Origin: Aeromonas salmonicida subsp. salmonicida
Lineage (GTDB): Bacteria > Pseudomonadota > Gammaproteobacteria > Enterobacterales > Aeromonadaceae
Assembly (NCBI RefSeq): GCF_001643305.1
Contig: NZ_LSGW01000047.1
Coordinates: 124,001 to 188,000, forward strand
Length of the DNA stretch: 64,000 nucleotides
Direction of reading: 5' to 3'
Part shown: in pieces, positions 46,836-55,375 of the stretch
Numbering within the stretch: the stretch's first letter is position 1
Layout: the number at the start of each line of letters is the position of its first letter
Notes under the pieces: model-generated
What the model was told of the DNA's origin: nothing
Database searches by the model: none
Seen by the model: the letters and a program-made list of their open reading frames with translations, nothing else
Program-made: the position numbers and the translations under genes

Positions 46836-49112
46836 ATGCCTAAAAAAACAATAATGAGCCTGATCATCGGCTCAACCCTTATGATTGGAAACCACGCCAT
46901 GGCCGCCCCGGTACATGGCCCGTTCGATGCCCCCCTGGCCGACGAGGTGAAGGTGCTGGATATGCTGAAGAAAAGCGGCCGCATCCCCACCCTGGCCTCC
47001 CCCGAGATGGAGCAGGCCGCCCTCGCCCGTTTTTATCGCGAGAAGTCGCGAGCCTACCAGGGCCACAGCGGCACCCTGGCGGTGAAAGAGGGCAAGATGC
47101 GGGAGACCATCCTCAAGAAGATCCGCCTGAACGGCACGGCCCGTCCCGGCGACCGGGTGCCCACCCTGCTGCTCAAGTCCATCGAGAAGGAGCACTACAA
47201 CGGCAAGATGCGCAAGGACAAGATCCTCGCCATCCTGGTGGACTTTCCCGACTACCCGAAGAACAGCGTCACCCCGGATCTCACCAAGATGTACTACCCG
47301 GACTACACACCCGAGCACTACAACGACCTGCTGTTCTCCGGCAAGGGCTACAAGGGCCCGAACGGTGAAACTTTCATCTCCATGCGCCAGTTCTACGAGC
47401 AGCAATCCGGCAAGAGCTACAGCGTGCGCGGTCAGGTGGCGGGCTGGTATACCGCCGACAAGAATGCCGCCTACTACGGCGCCAATGCCACCCCCAATAC
47501 CATTCGGGACCTGGTGAAGGAGGCGTTGATCCAGGTGGCCAATGACCCCTCCATCGATCTGGCCCAGTTTGACCAGGAGGATCGTTACGATCTCAACGGC
47601 AACGGCAACCGGAACGAGCCGGATGGTCTCATCGACCACCTGATGATCTTCCACTCCAGCGTGGGGGAAGAGGCCGGTGGTGGCGATCTTGGCGAGGATG
47701 CCATCTGGGCCCATCGCTGGAACCTGGGCGCCCCCTTCCCCATCCCCGGCACCAGCAGCCCGAACGGCAACTTCGGCGGCCAGTTTGCCGCCTACGACTA
47801 CACCATCCAGCCCATCGATGCGGCGGCCGGGGTCTGTGCCCATGAATATGGCCACGATCTGGGACTGCCGGACGAGTACGACACCAAGTACACCGGCAAG
47901 GGTGAACCTGTGGCCACCTGGTCCATCATGTCATCCGGCTCCTGGGCCGGCGTGATAGGCGGCACAGAGCCGACCGGTTTCTCCGCCTGGGCCAAGGAGT
48001 TCCTGCAGGCCTCCCTCGGCGGCAACTGGTTGCACGGCAGCAATGTGCAGCTCGCCGATCTCAGCCCCCGCGGCAACGTCTACATGCTGGATCAAGCCAA
48101 CGACAAGGGCCGCAACGACGACGTGGTACGCATCAATCTGCCCGCCAAGCAGATCCCGCTCAATCCGCCTTATGCCGGCCAATACGAATACCACGGTGGC
48201 AAGGCCAACAACCTCGACAACCGCATGAACCTCACCCTGGACTTGACCGGCAAGCAGAGCGCCAGTCTGGCGTTCAAGGCCTGGTACCAGATTGAAGAGG
48301 GGTTTGACTATGGGCGGGTGCTGGTCAACGGTCAGCCCATCCCCGGCAACCTGACCACCAGCGACGATCCGAACGGGATCGGCTTTGGCATCGGCATCAC
48401 GGGCAACTCCAATGGCTGGACCGATGCCGAATTTGACCTGAGCCCCTGGGCCGGTCAGAAGATAAACCTGACCCTGCAATACCTGAGCGATGGCGGCGTG
48501 GCCGAGAACGGCCTGTTCGTGGACGAGATCCTGATCCTGGCCGACGGGGATACGCTGGTGAGCGACGGGGCCGAAGGCAACTCCGCTTTTACCTTGGCCG
48601 GGTTTGTGAAGAGCAACGGCAACGAGGCCAAGGATCACTACTATCTGGCCGAGTGGCGCAACCATGCGGGGGTCGACAAGGGACTGGCCCACATCAATGT
48701 GTCTGACCAGCTGATGCGCTACGAGCCGGGCATGTTGCTCTGGTACGTGGACAACAGCCAGGACAACAACTGGGTAGGCGTCCACCCGGGTGAGGGCTTC
48801 CTCGGCGTCGTTGATGCAGACCAACGCACTCTGAAGTGGAGTGACGGCGCCGTCGCCGGCACCCGCTACCAGATCCACGATGCCACCTTCAGCCTGGGCT
48901 TCCAGCAACCGCTCAACCTCAAGCACCCGAGCGGCTCCCTGCTGCGCGATTTCTGGGTCACCCCGAACCGGGTGTTCAAGGATTCCCGCAGCTACCAGAG
49001 CAAGGAGATCCCGGATGCGGGTCGCCTGCTGCCCGAGCATGGCCTCAAGATCAGCGTCACGGGTCAGGCCCGCGACATGAGCACGGGACGGATCATAGTC
49101 AGCCGTCACTGA
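46836..49112 (+). CDS. Secreted M6-family metalloprotease, immune inhibitor A-like
   Basis: This 758-residue exported zinc protease has a signal peptide (MPKKTIMSLIIGSTLMIG, cleaved after AMAA). A propeptide region (about 25-125) precedes the M6 catalytic domain (about 130-420) with the zinc motif CAHEYGHDLGLPDEYD (HExxH plus Asp) and the later SIMSSGSW. A C-terminal beta-sandwich region follows (about 440-758) with LFVDEILILADGD. It resembles Bacillus InhA and Vibrio PrtV-class proteases, which degrade host or environmental proteins. I choose the ATG at 46836 for its GAAGGAGC ribosome site and signal peptide; the frame stays open 333 bases further upstream without good starts. Confidence 0.92.
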   Translation: MPKKTIMSLIIGSTLMIGNHAMAAPVHGPFDAPLADEVKVLDMLKKSGRIPTLASPEMEQAALARFYREKSRAYQGHSGTLAVKEGKMRETILKKIRLNGTARPGDRVPTLLLKSIEKEHYNGKMRKDKILAILVDFPDYPKNSVTPDLTKMYYPDYTPEHYNDLLFSGKGYKGPNGETFISMRQFYEQQSGKSYSVRGQVAGWYTADKNAAYYGANATPNTIRDLVKEALIQVANDPSIDLAQFDQEDRYDLNGNGNRNEPDGLIDHLMIFHSSVGEEAGGGDLGEDAIWAHRWNLGAPFPIPGTSSPNGNFGGQFAAYDYTIQPIDAAAGVCAHEYGHDLGLPDEYDTKYTGKGEPVATWSIMSSGSWAGVIGGTEPTGFSAWAKEFLQASLGGNWLHGSNVQLADLSPRGNVYMLDQANDKGRNDDVVRINLPAKQIPLNPPYAGQYEYHGGKANNLDNRMNLTLDLTGKQSASLAFKAWYQIEEGFDYGRVLVNGQPIPGNLTTSDDPNGIGFGIGITGNSNGWTDAEFDLSPWAGQKINLTLQYLSDGGVAENGLFVDEILILADGDTLVSDGAEGNSAFTLAGFVKSNGNEAKDHYYLAEWRNHAGVDKGLAHINVSDQLMRYEPGMLLWYVDNSQDNNWVGVHPGEGFLGVVDADQRTLKWSDGAVAGTRYQIHDATFSLGFQQPLNLKHPSGSLLRDFWVTPNRVFKDSRSYQSKEIPDAGRLLPEHGLKISVTGQARDMSTGRIIVSRH

Positions 49113-49127
49113 GTCATCCAATGCACC

Positions 49128-49152
49128 CAGGGGGCTCAGGCCCCCTTTTTCA
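49128..49152 (+). terminator. Terminator after the M6 protease gene
   Basis: GGGGGC / GCCCCC with loop TCAG, followed by TTTTT. Confidence 0.85.
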
Positions 49153-49265
49153 TTGCCCACAACGAAAAAACAGCACAACAAGGCAGGATTGAGGGTAAAA
49201 ACCGCTGACAGGAGGGGAAATTGCTCGGTTATCGAGCGAACGGTACCTCAATCTGCCCCCTGTGG

Positions 49266-49294
49266 TTGACACATCTGCGTATAAAGGGTTTAAT
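49266..49294 (+). promoter_or_regulatory. Promoter of the tRNA-Phe/Asn operon
   Basis: TTGACA and TTTAAT with 17-bp spacing and a GCGCGCC discriminator, directly before tRNA-Phe; typical of stringently controlled tRNA promoters. Confidence 0.75.
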
Positions 49295-49304
49295 GCGCGC
49301 CGTT

Positions 49305-49380
49305 GCCCAGATAGCTCAGTCGGTAGAGCAGGGGATTGAAAATCCCCGTGTCGGCGGTTCGATTCCGTCTCTGGGCACCA
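49305..49380 (+). tRNA. tRNA-Phe (GAA)
   Basis: A 76-nt gene with encoded CCA. The anticodon loop TTGAAAA, closed by GGGGA/TCCCC, gives GAA. Confidence 0.97.
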
Positions 49381-49385
49381 ATAAT

Positions 49386-49461
49386 TCCTCCTTAGTTCAG
49401 TCGGTAGAACGGCGGACTGTTAATCCGTATGTCGCTGGTTCAAGTCCAGCAGGAGGAGCCA
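49386..49461 (+). tRNA. tRNA-Asn (GTT)
   Basis: A 76-nt gene with encoded CCA. The anticodon loop CTGTTAA, closed by GCGGA/TCCGT, gives GTT. It lies five bases after tRNA-Phe in the same transcript. Confidence 0.97.
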
Positions 49462-49471
49462 AATTTGAAGG

Positions 49472-49497
49472 GCCCGCTCATCGAGCGGGCTTTTTTT
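49472..49497 (+). terminator. Terminator of the tRNA-Phe/Asn operon
   Basis: GCCCGCTC / GAGCGGGC with a 3-base loop, followed by seven T. Confidence 0.92.
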
Positions 49498-49506
49498 ATG
49501 CCTGTT

Positions 49507-49641
49507 TCAGCTGCCGTTGCAGGCTGCCAATAGCAGGGTAGCTCCACAGGCGGCGCTAAACAGCAAGAGCCCTGTCTGCAGCACGCCTTCCGGGTTTACC
49601 CCTTTCTCTTTTTTCCGACGTCGTATCCACGATGGCTTCAT
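49507..49641 (-). CDS. Possible 44-residue membrane micro-protein
   Basis: The ORF has a basic N-terminus (MKPSWIRRRKKEKG) and a hydrophobic C-terminus (LLLFSAACGATLLLAAC). The ATG at 49641 has GAGGTGGG upstream. It lies downstream of the choline-locus transporter on the same strand. I do not recognise it. Its single span and positive N-terminus would suit a small inner-membrane protein or a type of lipoprotein-like peptide, but chance cannot be excluded. Confidence 0.3.
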   Translation of the reverse strand: MKPSWIRRRKKEKGVNPEGVLQTGLLLFSAACGATLLLAACNGS

Positions 49642-49893
49642 CGAGCCCACCTCACCCTGTTCCAGCACTGGCCCCTGCACACATCGGCAGGCGAGCCATC
49701 TTTGTATCAGCCCCCCTTTATCATCAATATTCACCTCGATAATAAATTCATCAAAGAGACCCACCCTGTCCCGCTTCATGAGCATGCTGACTCGCGGATG
49801 TGCGGGCGATCGTACGCCTGGCTCACAAGGGGGTGACTGACCGGCGGCTCCGAGCTTGAAGCACACCGACTCTGCGCCCCTGGCTCCCCCCTC

Positions 49894-51111
49894 TTATCCG
49901 GCCAGCTCTATCTTGCCGTAGTCGAGGCGATTCTCCTTTGGCGCGCCCTCTATGCTGCTCACCGCCTTCAGCTTGTACCTGATGATGTAGCCGAAACAGG
50001 CGAAGAAGAGGCCGATCACCAGGGCACCGACCCACTGGATCTGCAGGAAGTCGAGCTTGAACAGCAGGGTCAAGCTGGCCAGCATTAGCAGGTTGAGCCC
50101 GAAGTAACGCCACTGGCCGAGCCGCTGGGTCGTCAACCCCAGGTTGTCGGTATAGAGGCGGATCAGGGAGTCGAGGGAGTTGATCACCATGGTGATCCCC
50201 ACGGCGACCATAGCCCAGTTGAAGAAGCCGGCGGTCGAGAGCCCCTGCTCGTGGTAGTAGTAGAGCACGGCGAACCAGACGGCGATGGCCAGGGAGGGAA
50301 ACACCAGCATGGCCCCCAGCAGTTGCCAGGTGCGCAAGCCGCCGACGAAGCGGGCGGTGAACTGACCGATCATGATGCTCCAGGAGAACCACCAATAGAG
50401 ATAAAAGGCGTGGTAATCATTGAGGGGCAGCACGAAGCGCTCTATGTGACCAAAATATCCTCCCACCAGCGCCAGCGTCGCGGCAAAGTCGGCCAGGGTT
50501 CCTGCCGGCGTGAGAAAGGCGGCGCCCCACATCAAGGCGATCAGGGCGATGAAGCAGGTCGTCGTGCCCAGGCTCAGGATCCTGACGAACTTCAGGCTGG
50601 TGCTCGAATAGATGGAGAGCGCTATCACCAGCAGCACTATCAGGTAAAAACTCGCCACCAGGCTCTCGCCATCCCCGATCTGGGGCAGATACCAGGGCAG
50701 GTTGCTCAGCAGCAGATAGGCGGTGAAGGCACAGGTGCCTATGATCACCAGGTTGTTGAGGAACTTCACCGGCGCCAGCTCAAAGAACTTCACTCTGGGT
50801 TCTATCACGCAGAAATAGAAACAGGTCAGAAAGTAGAAACCCCAGATGAGAAATCCCCAGTAACCGAATTCAATGGCAAGCGGATTGGTGAAGCCATATT
50901 CCGGGCTCGCCTGTAGATCGGCATAACCAGCAAACTCGGTGAGCGGGAACATGATGAGCCCCACATCCAGGCCGGAGGTGAGCAGGATGGCGACGAAGGT
51001 AAAGGTGCGCACCGGCGTGGTACCGATACAACGAATATTGCCCCAGCGATAGAGCACAAAGGCGATGGCGGCAAAGGTAAACAGTATTCCTGCACTGAGC
51101 CAGACTGTCAT
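49894..51111 (-). CDS. Divergent BCCT-like transporter, probably choline
   Basis: This 405-residue inner-membrane protein has about ten to twelve hydrophobic segments. It aligns loosely with betaine/choline/carnitine transporters: GLDVGLIMFPLTEFAGY resembles the first core helix, EFGYWGFLIWGFYFL the next, and YWWFSWSIMIGQFTARFVGG matches the tryptophan-rich BCCT signature. It is much shorter than classic members (500-680) and lacks their long C-terminal regulatory tail. AGGAGGTCAGTC precedes the ATG at 51111. It follows betB-betA on the same strand, so choline uptake is inferred. The BCCT assignment rests on the tryptophan-rich segment and on context. Confidence 0.65.
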   Translation of the reverse strand: MTVWLSAGILFTFAAIAFVLYRWGNIRCIGTTPVRTFTFVAILLTSGLDVGLIMFPLTEFAGYADLQASPEYGFTNPLAIEFGYWGFLIWGFYFLTCFYFCVIEPRVKFFELAPVKFLNNLVIIGTCAFTAYLLLSNLPWYLPQIGDGESLVASFYLIVLLVIALSIYSSTSLKFVRILSLGTTTCFIALIALMWGAAFLTPAGTLADFAATLALVGGYFGHIERFVLPLNDYHAFYLYWWFSWSIMIGQFTARFVGGLRTWQLLGAMLVFPSLAIAVWFAVLYYYHEQGLSTAGFFNWAMVAVGITMVINSLDSLIRLYTDNLGLTTQRLGQWRYFGLNLLMLASLTLLFKLDFLQIQWVGALVIGLFFACFGYIIRYKLKAVSSIEGAPKENRLDYGKIELAG

Positions 51112-51257
51112 GACTGACCTCCTGCGATATCCCTTTCGTGACCAAACATAAGTGCTCCTTGTCATTGCATTGTGGTGTTCAAGAGGCAGTTCGGCTTCCT
51201 GCGGACATGACTCCCCCAACCCCGCAGTGGCGAGGGGAAATGGACACGGGATCAGGG

Positions 51258-51299
51258 CTTAGCTATCGCCGGTATCAAGCGCGATGGGCGATAGCTAAG
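51258..51299 (-). repeat. 13-bp perfect inverted repeat between betA and the transporter
   Basis: CTTAGCTATCGCC (51258-51270) and GGCGATAGCTAAG (51287-51299) with a 16-base loop. No U-run follows on either strand. It may be an mRNA processing or stability hairpin, or a protein-binding site. Confidence 0.6.
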
Positions 51300-51353
51300 G
51301 TCTGACGAACTGCCATCCGGGTGGTGGCATCTCTATTTATTCAACCCACGGGC

Positions 51354-53040
51354 TCAAATCAGGGAACGCACTGGCTCCCGCGGACGCTGCTTCTCCTGCC
51401 AGTGCTCGGCCAGCCCCACCTCGACCGGGTGCGCCATCAGTGGCACCTTGCCTAGGATCAGGTCGGCGGCGCGCTCGGCCACCATCAGGGTGGGGGCATT
51501 GAGGTTGCCGTTGGGAATGGTCGGGAAGATGGAGGAATCCACCACCCGCAGCCCCTGCAGACCATGAACCCGGGTCTCGGGATCCACCACCGCCATGGGA
51601 TCCGTCCCCATCTTGCAGGAGCAGGCGGGGTGGTAGGCGCTCTCCACGGCACTGCGTACAAAGGCATCTATCTGCTCATCGCTTTGTACCGCCCCCCCTG
51701 GCTGTATCTCCTCTCCCCGATAGGCATCCAGGGCCGGTTGACCGATGATCTCCCGGGTCAGTCGCACGCAGGCGCGAAATCCTTCGACATCATCCGGATG
51801 GGAGAGGTAATTGAAGCGGATGGCGGGGGCCTGACGGGGGTCGGCCGAGCGCACCTGCACCTGACCACGACTGCGGGGCTTGTTATGACCTATGTGTACC
51901 TGGAAACCGTGCCCTGCAAACGCCTCCTTGCCGTCATAACGCATGGCAGCGGGCAGCGGGCAGGAAGTGGTACTGCAGATCCGGCCAAGGAACTCCGGCT
52001 TTGGAGCGAATGAAGCCACAAGACTCGAAGTGATTGGTCGCCCCCAGACCGTCCTTGTGCAGCAGCCAGCGGCTGCCGATGAGGAATTTGTCCCACAGAC
52101 CCAGTTTGCCATTGAGGGTGATGGGTTGCTGACAGCGAAACTGGAAGTAGAACTCCAGATGGTCCTGCAGGTTTTCGCCCACCCCTGGCAGAGGGTGCAG
52201 TACCCCTATCCCTGCCGCCCTCAGAGTATCGGGATCGCCGATGCCGGAGAGTTGCAGCAGATGAGGTGAGCCGATAGGGCCTGCACTCAGGATCACCTCC
52301 TTGCCGGCTCTCACCTCCTCCATCTTGCCCTTGCGTTCGAAGCGCACCCCGACCGCCTGTTTGCCCTCGAGCAGTACCTTGTGGACCAGGGCACCGGTCA
52401 GCACAGTGAGGTTGGCCCGCCCCATGGCGGGTCTGAGATAGGCATTGGCACTGGAGCTGCGCACTCCCTGCTTCACCGTCATGTGCATGGGGCCGAACCC
52501 CTCCTGCTGGCAGCCGTTGTAATCCGCCGTCCCGTCGTAGCCCGCTTCCACACCGGCATCGACGAAAGCCTGATAGAGGGGATTTTGCATCTGGTTGCCA
52601 TTGTTGACCCCAAGGGGTCCCTCAGCGCCGCGATACTCATCCCCACCGAAGGCCCACTGCTCGGCCCGCTTGAAGTAGGGCAGGCAATGGGCATAGTCCC
52701 AGCCCTGCGCCCCCGCCTGCTGCCACTCGTCAAAGTCTCCGGCATGGCCGCGCACATAGACCATGCCGTTGATGGAGGAAGAGCCTCCCAGTACCTTGCC
52801 CCGTGGGCAGTACATGCGCCGCCCGTCCAGATGGGGCTCGGGCTCGGTCTCGCACTGCCAGGCATACTTTTTGGTGTTCATGGGGATGGAGAGGGCGGTC
52901 GGCATCTGGATGAAAATGCTCTTGTCGCTGCCCCCCGTCTCCAGCAGCAGCACCCTGTGCTGACCATCCTCGCTCAGGCGGTTGGCCAGCACGCAGCCAG
53001 CGCTGCCCGCCCCCACTATGATGTAATCGAATTGCGTCAT
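51354..53040 (-). pseudogene. betA: Choline dehydrogenase, frameshifted by a 7-bp tandem duplication
   Basis: BetA is a membrane-associated FAD enzyme of the GMC family that oxidises choline to betaine aldehyde. The first 360 residues are intact: FAD motif [28 protein letters not shown] and the second GMC signature [15 protein letters not shown]. After LQYHFLP the frame is lost. The remaining roughly 200 residues ([18 protein letters not shown] to the C-terminal GMC part with [12 protein letters not shown]) follow in another frame. The cause is visible: plus-strand GGCAGCG is present twice in tandem (51945-51958) before a third partial copy. Removing one unit restores a 559-residue BetA. Start: ATG at 53040 behind AAGGAGG. 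Confidence 0.9.
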
Positions 53041-53049
53041 GGTGCCTCC

Positions 53050-54513
53050 TTAAAACGGACTCTGGATCGCTTGCATGCCGACATAGACGGACTTGAGCTG
53101 GGTGTAGTGTTGCAGGGTCGCCAGGCCGTTCTCCCGCCCTATGCCGGACTGCTTGAAGCCGCCCACCGGCATCTCGGCCGGGGAGGCGCCATAGCTGTTG
53201 ATCCAGCAGATCCCGGCCTGCAGCTGGTGCACCACCCGGTGGGCGCGGCGAATATCCCGGGTGAAGACACCGGCCGCCAGCCCCAGGGCAGTGTCGTTGG
53301 CTCGCCGCACCACCTCCTCTTCCTGCTCGAAACTGAGCACGGACATTACGGGGCCGAAGATCTCTTCGCGGCAGATCCGCATCTCGTCCCGACACTCGCT
53401 GAAGATGGTGGGGGCGACGAAGAAGCCATCCGGCGCCATGGCCGGCCGCAGCGCCTCCCCGCCACAGCGCAGGGTGGCCCCCTCTTCCTGGCCGATGCGG
53501 ATGTAGTCGAGCACCTTGCGCTGATGCTCGCGGGAGATGAGGGCACCGAAGTTGGTGGTCGGTTCCATGGGGTCGCCGACCCGAATATTGTCCCTGGTAC
53601 GGGCCAGCAGCCGCGCCATGAAGGTGGGGTAGATCCCCTGTTGCACATAGACGCGGGTGCCATTGGTGCACACCTCGCCCTGGGTATAGAAGTTCGCCAC
53701 CATGGCGGCGCTGACCGCCTCTTCCAGATCCGCATCGTCGAAGATGATGAGAGGGGACTTGCCCCCCAGCTCCATGGTCACCCCCTTGAGGGTCTCAGCA
53801 GCGGCGCGCATCACCTTCTTGCCAGTGCCCACCTCGCCGGTGAAGGAGATCTTGGCCACCTCGGGTACCTGACTCAGCCAGGCACCAACCCGGCCATCCC
53901 CCTGCACCACATTGAAGACGCCGGCGGGCATGCCGGCCTCGATGAAGATCTCCGCCAGCTTGAGGGCACCGAGGGGCGTCTCCTCGGAGGGTTTGAAGAT
54001 CATGCTGTTGCCGCAGGCCAGCGCGGGGGCCGCCTTCAAGCAGGCAATTTGCAGCGGGTAGTTCCAGGCGCCGATCCCGGCACAGATGCCGAGGGGCTCG
54101 CGGCGGCTGTAGTAAAAATCAGCCCCCAGCTGCTGCTGATTGCCCTCGATGGCGGCAGCCAGGCCGGCGAAGAACTCAATGCTGTCGGCGCCAGTCACCA
54201 CGTCCACCACAGAGGCTTCCTGCCAGGGCTTGCCGGTGTCGGCTACCTCGATGGCGGCAAGGATATCGTTACGCTCACGCAGCAAAGCCACGGCCCGCAA
54301 CAGGATCCGGCCACGCTCGACCCCACTCATGGCCGACCAGAGCGCAAAACCCTTCTGGGCACTCGCAATGGCCGCAGTTTGCACTGCCTCATCGGCCACC
54401 TCGACCTCGTAGATGACGGCCCCGCTAGCAGGATTAATGACCTCGAAGTACTCGCCCGAGGCATTGGCCAGATAACGGCCGTCGACAAAATTCTGATAAC
54501 GCTTCAAAGACAT
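53050..54513 (-). CDS. betB: Betaine aldehyde dehydrogenase
   Basis: This 487-residue NAD(P)-dependent aldehyde dehydrogenase oxidises betaine aldehyde to glycine betaine. Visible are [36 protein letters not shown], the nucleotide loop [14 protein letters not shown], catalytic Glu in [12 protein letters not shown] and catalytic Cys in [13 protein letters not shown]. It is complete and nine bases upstream of betA in the same operon. GGAG precedes the ATG at 54513, which overlaps the region of the betI remnant's stop. With betA and betI broken, its osmoprotectant role here is doubtful. Confidence 0.95.
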   Translation of the reverse strand: MSLKRYQNFVDGRYLANASGEYFEVINPASGAVIYEVEVADEAVQTAAIASAQKGFALWSAMSGVERGRILLRAVALLRERNDILAAIEVADTGKPWQEASVVDVVTGADSIEFFAGLAAAIEGNQQQLGADFYYSRREPLGICAGIGAWNYPLQIACLKAAPALACGNSMIFKPSEETPLGALKLAEIFIEAGMPAGVFNVVQGDGRVGAWLSQVPEVAKISFTGEVGTGKKVMRAAAETLKGVTMELGGKSPLIIFDDADLEEAVSAAMVANFYTQGEVCTNGTRVYVQQGIYPTFMARLLARTRDNIRVGDPMEPTTNFGALISREHQRKVLDYIRIGQEEGATLRCGGEALRPAMAPDGFFVAPTIFSECRDEMRICREEIFGPVMSVLSFEQEEEVVRRANDTALGLAAGVFTRDIRRAHRVVHQLQAGICWINSYGASPAEMPVGGFKQSGIGRENGLATLQHYTQLKSVYVGMQAIQSPF

Positions 54514-54517
54514 GAAT

Positions 54518-54813
54518 TCACTCCGCTGGGGTCAGTCGTTGCTGGATAAAGAGTTTGCAAAGCCGCTCGGCGCGGCTGAAGTCGGGTTCAGGGCTGGGGC
54601 TCAAAGCACTGCGTAGCCAGAAGCCATCGCTCATGGGGATGTGTTGTACTGCAGACGGGCACGGTTCGTGGCTGGCCTGAGGCCAGAAAACAAGCCCGCT
54701 TTGACACAGATGTGATGGATGGTGGTGTGTTGCAAACCGAACTCGTCCACCGAAGAGATGGTGGCCTGGATCGGTTCCTGATGACGTACTTCAAAGACTC
54801 CGACTATGGGCAT
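54518..54813 (-). pseudogene. betI: Remnant of the choline-responsive repressor BetI (internal deletion)
   Basis: From the ATG at 54813 the first 40 residues align with the BetI HTH: MPIVGVFEVRHQEPIQATIS, then DEFGLQHTTIHHICVKAG. The C-terminus is also present in another frame: SDGFWLRSALS followed by [20 protein letters not shown] and a TGA at 54518-54520, matching the BetI end DGLWLRAALS...LTRHFITQHL. The roughly 110 residues between are gone and the frames no longer match. This is a deletion pseudogene of a TetR-type repressor in its normal place at the head of the bet operon. Confidence 0.85.
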
Positions 54814-55375
54814 GTTTTTGTTAATTGATTGTTCAACCAGTAACAACCATAAAGATTAGAGCAGAAAGGATTAACCACGTAAAAAAAGTGAATAAAAAAA
54901 CAAAATGCAGAAAAAAACAAAAACAAAAACAAAAACAACATTAAAAAACAAACAGATACACAATAACGAAAGGTGTGAATTTAATTTATACATCAAATAA
55001 ATTTATTTCTAAAAGGTTACTATTCAGAGCAGAAAACAACCAAATTCATTTCAGTCAGTTGCCCACCCCCAGCCATGAAAACGGTCATCTGGAGGTCACA
55101 AAAACAGGGTGTGGCGGTGGCTTTTTGTCGATGCCACACCGGATGTCACCTTGATAGAAGGGGGGCAATAGACAGCGATAGACAGCGATAGACATAGAGG
55201 ATGAGGATTTCATGAGCCAGAACACAAGGGGCTGACGGCGGGCACAGGATCGCGAGTAAAAGGAGGGAAATTACCCATCTTGCCACCCCTTTCAAAAACC
55301 GGCGTGACCGGGCCGGGGGCCATGGTTATGATATGGCTCCCACCACAAAATCACCTCGTTCAGGGAGAACGTCAG
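54814..55375. other. AT-rich low-complexity intergenic region
   Basis: Positions 54840-55030 are strikingly A-rich, with repeated CAAAAA units at about 54917-54936. GATAGACAGC is repeated near 55175-55195, and GGTGTGGC / GCCACACC forms an 8-bp inverted repeat at 55108-55140. I see no gene. It should contain the former bet promoter and the aminopeptidase promoter. Confidence 0.45.

Noticed and set aside
49517..49840. Plus-strand frame of 107 codons after tRNA-Asn
   Set aside because: It begins inside the region after the tRNA terminator, is Ser/Pro/Cys-rich and has no ribosome site.
52381..54549. Very long plus-strand open frame (about 720 codons) opposite betA/betB
   Set aside because: It is the antisense shadow of betB and betA; composition is typical of a GC-rich complement, with no domain and no ribosome site.
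54840..55030. A-rich tract as a possible replication or partition element
   Set aside because: No iterons, DnaA boxes or associated genes; it is better explained as low-complexity intergenic DNA.
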